Shown here piece after piece: positions 35,295 to 40,405 of a DNA stretch of 40,405 nt (positions within the stretch are counted from its first letter, which is position 1; each line of letters starts with the position of its first letter). This DNA is from Conidiobolus incongruus B7586. Its lineage: Eukaryota; Entomophthoromycota; Entomophthoromycetes; Entomophthorales; Conidiobolaceae. The notes under the pieces were generated by a model. It searched no databases and was not told the origin of the DNA. It saw only the letters and a list, made by a program, of their open reading frames with translations. Position numbers and translations under genes: made by a program. The stretch covers positions 1-40,405 of the forward strand of contig JNEM01016644.1 of NCBI GenBank assembly GCA_000697335.1, given 5' to 3'.

Positions 35295-38269
35295 TTTAAA
35301 AATAATATGTTATTATTTAATAAAAATTTGATTGATTTTTAAACTGATTATATACCAATTTATGACTGGTTGTTGATTCTATATCTGATTATGGGTAGTC
35401 CGGTTTGAAGGTATCACAAATTATGTGTAAAATTATCCATTATCAATTTAAATATGATTGAATGACGCTATAATTTCAAGGTCAGGAGTGCTGCTGTAAT
35501 ACTTTTTTCACATTTCCTAATAATTAAAATTCCCTCTATATCAAATTTATTCTTAAGATATTATAGATAATTTACCATTACTTTAAGATAAAATCAATGC
35601 GAAATGAATATATTTTGAAATAATTAGAATATAAAATAATATTTCAATATTATAATTATATATTCCCTAAATTTCCAATAACTATTTGGCACACCATCGA
35701 CAAATACCAAGAATTGAAATCCACCGAGGATACATGATTAAATGAAAGCTAAATTATCTTATATAATTGATTTATAGCTGATTAAACGTTTATCATTCGG
35801 TTAAACTATTGATCATAAGCCAAAATCTTATTTTTAGATAACCAAAACCTTTAAATATTTTTAATTTGACAAGATTTTATTGTGAATTGTTGATTTTAAA
35901 TATTATCAATTGTCATTGATTTTAAAAATATAGATATGATTCAACAAGTATAATCTGATAGATATAGGAATATTCAAACTCAATTAAATTATATTGTGTT
36001 TTCATTAGTTTAATGCAGATTTGAATTTTTAGATAACTATTATCATTATTAGATAATACATTGATAAAATCAACTCTCAATGATTAAGCTTGGATTGAAG
36101 TTTTCAAATTATTAAGTTAGAAATATAATAAATTTCCATTAGCATATATAACGTTAAATATAGATAAATGTACTAAATATTGCTGAAATTGATAATTAAC
36201 TGTTTAGTACAATAAAACTGATTTGTAACAAAATTTTGATATATTCAAATTAATAGGGTTATTTGATTATAATAATATCATTTTTAGTTGAAAATATATT
36301 AAATATTATGAGCAAATCCATTAATATATTTTATTTAAAATAACTGGATATAATTCATAACAAAACCAAAAAATTCCTAATATTATGGAAATTATTATTT
36401 ATATTACTCAGAAAATATAATATGGCATGAATGTTTTTGTCTTTCACAATATTAGAAGAATACATTGGGTTTAAAAAATATAAATTTTATCATACTTATC
36501 TCATATTCGAAATACAGATCACTATTTGGTTTATATTTTAAAAAACCAAGTATAATGATTTTCCATTTTTCAAACTACAATAATTTATAATCGATATTGA
36601 ACTTTATCTAGTATATTGATATAATTTAAAAATTTCAAGTATTAATGCTATTATTTTTAGTCAATTTTTGGATACCAAGTTAATAAATCATTGAAACAAC
36701 TTCACTAAAATACAAAACTGAAGATGTAGATTAAATAATCAAGATACATGTTATACAACAATAGTCATTCGATTTTATATTTACTATATTAATAATTAAT
36801 CATGGTAGATTTTTAATATATATACATTAATAAGATTATTTGAAAATTCATATCCAAGTTATATCACTAGCATTATATATATTTTTTGGTGAATATTGTA
36901 ATTGTGATACAAACTTTGTGGTAACAATCAAATGGTCTGGTATATTAATGAATTAATGAATTAATCATTCACTAACTTTAATGATTCGATATTTTATTCT
37001 AATTTCACAATTTTAGAATATTTTGTATTTCATACAAATTTCAAATGAAAGTTGATCAAATGTTATATTTTTCAAAATTTGTATATTATTCAATATATAA
37101 GTTTTCACCTTAAATTTCTATTAGATATATAGATTTTAATAATAATAATAATATATATGAAGAATTTTAGTAAAATTTGAATGATATTATAAGATTTATC
37201 AGGTTTTAATTTAATATATTGAATTGTTTTGATAATATTAAAATTGAATTTATTCCATATATTAATACATTTTATTTATTATAATTAATATCACATATTA
37301 TTTATTTTATATTCAAGAATTGTTTCAATATAAAGAACAGGTTGAAAATTATATTAAATTAATCAGTGTGACAGAATTTAAGGAATAAAATATATTGATT
37401 TAAAAAATCATTATTAGTAAATATTTGTCAATAGAATTGTGATAACTATATTAATCCATTAGTTATTAAAATTTTTTAAATTGTATTTAGAGTAACAGTG
37501 AGAAATATTTGAAAATTTTAAAATTAATAATATTCGAGTATTTCAAACAATTATTTCATTCTAGAGTAATTAGTGATCATTTAAAAATTAGTCCTATATT
37601 CTATATTTTAAGGTATATAACTCTCTAGAGTATATTTTTGGTAATAGTTCAAAAATTTCATTATTTTCTAAAATATATTGTTAAGCTTAATTGTTCACTT
37701 TAAAATTGGACATAATTAAAATTTTTACCTAATCAAATAAATCTAAAAATGCTAATAGTTATATACATTGAATAAATATCTGTTGATTTGGTTGAGCCTG
37801 TATTTTATATATTAATAATTGTTGATTAATAATTTTTCAAATTAATATATTATAAGAATTGGATCAAGGTTTGAATTAAAATATCAAATTTATTATTTAA
37901 AACTTGAAAAATATGAAATCAAAAAGACAATAAACATGATAAATTGGACCAATTACGAATCATATTTTTTGATTTATTAACAGTCTTAAAATGTGATCGA
38001 TTGAACCAATTAAATAGAATTCTTGGGGTTTTGAGAATGTTTGATGGAATAAATTGATGTTCTAATTGATTAATTATTTTGAGTTTGAAACTAAATAATC
38101 ATTACAACTTTATTATTCTTTTTAATCAGAAGTTTTAAAAAATTATTATTTTTTTGTATTGAAAAATAGATATATTAATTCTATTGATTTTTACTTATTG
38201 GAAGTTTTGTATCAATTAGTTTTATTATTATTATTAATCATTTTAATTTTCATTTAATTATTAATCAAG
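35295..38269. other. Long AT-rich spacer; CCAAT boxes near its right end
   Basis: About 3 kb with no supported gene. ATTGGACCAATT (paired inverted and direct CCAAT) at about 37943-37954 and another CCAAT near 38006 lie 260-330 bp upstream of the TTC7-like start codon and may belong to its promoter. The rest shows only short A/T-rich repeats. Confidence 0.45.
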
Positions 38270-40405
38270 ATGAGTTCGAGTAAAGCTAAAATGTTATTTA
38301 ACGAGTTGGAACGGTGTAGGTTTACAGGGAGTTGGAGTGAAGTACCAGAATTTGCTAGAAAGTATCGAAAACACGAACCTAAAGGAATAGGTAATTATCT
38401 AATCAACTCAATTTCTATTGATATTAATATTTGTTTCAGCATTACAAAATTTAAGTTTAGCAGAATATAATCTATATAATTTGAAACCATCTTATTCCAA
38501 TGCTCATTATATTAACGATAATGAAACTAATTTAAGTTTACCCCCAACTATTCAAAGTGGTCAATTAAGTCAAGTTAAAGAGTTTTTAAACATTGCTAAA
38601 AGTGAACCTAGATTGAATGAGAAGGATTGGTCAATGGTAATTAAGTTTTCATTTTGTTTTATTAATATTATTCATTTTTTAATTATTTAGCAAATTAATG
38701 TTTGTGAAGCTAAAGTACTTGGTTTAGAAGGGAATTACAATCTCATTCCAGAGCTTTTACTTCCTTATAACTTGACCCAGTTAAAATCTGCTGTATTAAC
38801 GGGTACTGAATTACTTAGTACTCTATGGGGATTATATTTATTAGGATTAAGCTACGAAGTTGATGGTAACCAATTACAAGAAGCTTTACAGTACTATCAA
38901 TCAGCAAGTGAAATTATTAACAAACATCGCAGTGAAAAATCTATGGAATACTTTGTTATTGAAGAAAATATTCTATATCGGCTAGGCTACATTCAACTCA
39001 AGCTGGATCAATTGGAAGATAGTATAACAACTATGAAGACTTACTCATCTTGCTGCTCAAGATGGGGAGAACAATTCAAGCCACAAAAGCAAATTAATGT
39101 TCTTAAAAAATTAACAGAAACATTTGCCAAAGTGCCGAGTTTAGGCTCTCCCACTACGTTACAAATTCCAAACATACCAGATATCGCGATTAACCATAGC
39201 ATCGAATCAGTTGACGAATTAATTGAAACTCAAAATCGATATGAAGCATCTATCTACCAAATGATAGAATACCCTAAAGCTGGATCTGAAAATTTTCAAC
39301 TTCTCGATATGTCTGATTTATTTATGTCAAACTGGCGGAAATTCAACATCAACTCACCCAAGTTTACACGTTCATTACTCAACTCTATGTACAAAGTAGC
39401 TAAATTTACTTTCCAGTCTCCTAAAGTAATTCGACATATTATTAATCTTCTTTACAGTTTATCGGAATTTGATGAATGTAAACTAGCTTTGGACAGTTAC
39501 AAAAATCTGATTGAAAAATCTATCGAAGTTAAAGATTCATGTATTTTCGACCCTGTTCCCCTTTCAGATTCTGCTCAACAAGTTCCAATTCCAACTAATA
39601 TGGAACCTTTAGAATCTGTAGTTGATACTTATCTCCTAGGTATCAAATTTTTGATCAATCAATTCCAAGATCCCAAAGCAGCTTTGGAATATGCTCAAAA
39701 ATCGCTTGTACTCATTTCACCTTATGCCAAATTGCTACCTACGCATCTATCTAGAGTTTATCAATACTTGGGTATTTGCCATGGCCAAATGACTTTACGC
39801 TGTCAGTCAAAAGATGATCGCAGCCATCACCATACTTCATCACTAGAAGCATTTGAAAAGTCTATTGAGTACAACCCAAACAACTGGGAATCTTGCTACT
39901 TTATGGCTTTAGCTCATGCCCAAGGTAGAGAAATTGACTCAGCTGTGGAATTAGTTAAAAAGAGCTTGGAAATCGAGCCCACCTTCACTCAAAGTTGGCA
40001 TTTATTAGTACTCCTCATGTCTTCTCAAAGACAGTTTGAACAAGCTTTGGAACTTTGTGAAGTAGGTATCCAAGAATCATCCTCCAAACTCTCCAGTCTT
40101 GATAACGATGCAATGGTTCCTGAAACTTCAGTCGTCGACGAAGAAGAAATATTCAACTTGAAAATCACTCAAAATATTATCAAGGAGACATTGTATGGCC
40201 CTAGAGAAGCACTGTCGGGCCAAGGTCAACTATTTACTTTATTTACAAGAATCTATGGCAATATTGAGCAGATGCCCATCGAGGGAACTACTAGTTCGGT
40301 GACTCTTATCAAGTCACCAAGCCCTGTACCAAGATTGATAGCTGAAGACTCTGCTGGTTCTGTCAGAACAACCCCTAGACGCAGACCTAGTGAATCCCAT
40401 CTTAC
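38270..40405 (+). CDS. TTC7/Ypp1-like PI4-kinase complex scaffold, partial (3' end beyond window)
   Basis: Tetratricopeptide scaffold that, with Efr3, holds the phosphatidylinositol 4-kinase Stt4/PI4KIIIalpha at the plasma membrane. Exons 38270-38390, 38440-38636 and 38691 to beyond 40405, introns 49 and 54 bp; at least 677 residues. The N terminus (AKMLFNELERCRFTGSWSEV) matches the TTC7 opening pattern, followed by EAKVLGLEGNY and GLYLLGLSYEVDG. The third exon stays open to the edge of the window. TPR-like helical pairs appear near the end (LGICHGQMTLRC; AFEKSIEYNPNNWESCYFMA; LVKKSLEIEPTFTQSWHLLV). The last residues read are a Ser/Arg-rich loop, where TTC7 proteins have their variable insert. 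The start is set by the conserved N-terminal motif. Confidence 0.83.

Noticed and set aside
1-40405. CRISPR arrays, rRNA or tRNA genes, bacterial operons
   Set aside because: No regularly spaced repeats, no conserved RNA core sequences, and the genes have eukaryotic introns.

Overview
The window reads as nuclear DNA from an AT-rich, early-diverging fungus. The intact genes have introns of about 48-67 bp with GT-AG borders and TTAAT/CTAAT-like branch points, separated by very AT-rich spacers. The gene set (Yju2/CCDC130, SWT1-type PIN nuclease, gp78-like RING ligase, TTC7/Ypp1, Pcs60-type CoA ligase, secreted short tyrosinase, OPT transporter) is fungal. A Conidiobolus-like (Entomophthorales) host is my best guess; this is inference, with no species-level marker seen.

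Layout. 1-4455: compact housekeeping block. An OTU1/YOD1 deubiquitinase runs off the left edge on the minus strand, head to head with a CCDC130/Yju2 splicing factor, followed in tandem by a SWT1-like PIN-domain nuclease. 5254-5436: a tiny two-exon gene for a probable secreted peptide. 5544-7866: decayed oligopeptide transporter (OPT) pseudogene, minus strand. 9465-10014: decayed VC0807-like membrane protein. 10731-11654: R3H-domain protein. 13594-15469: eight-exon gp78/AMFR-like membrane RING E3 ligase. 18524-28855: accessory, very AT-rich region with one intact tyrosinase gene, a tandem pseudogene copy, a third broken copy in the opposite orientation, one near full-length mariner relic, one mariner fragment and a C-rich island of unknown origin. 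30918-35294: DEAH-box RNA helicase and peroxisomal (PTS1) Pcs60-like acyl/oxalyl-CoA synthetase, both minus strand. 38270-end: TTC7/Ypp1-type scaffold of the plasma-membrane PI4-kinase complex, running off the right edge.

The most striking observations are: (1) in OTU1, the only reading-frame-consistent gene model I found needs a one-nucleotide exon (a single G at 603) between two 55-bp introns; (2) the tyrosinase pseudogene is about 98.5% identical to the intact gene across a central block of about 655 bp but clearly diverged on both sides, the mark of gene conversion between a live gene and its dead copy; (3) the mariner relic has lost two of its three catalytic aspartates and several tryptophans by G:C to A:T changes, which recalls RIP-like mutation or strong AT drift.

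Housekeeping genes sit at both edges and most of the broken or repeated material lies in the AT-rich centre. All exon joins were made by eye from GT-AG signals, reading frame and remembered family sequence patterns; no searches were run.
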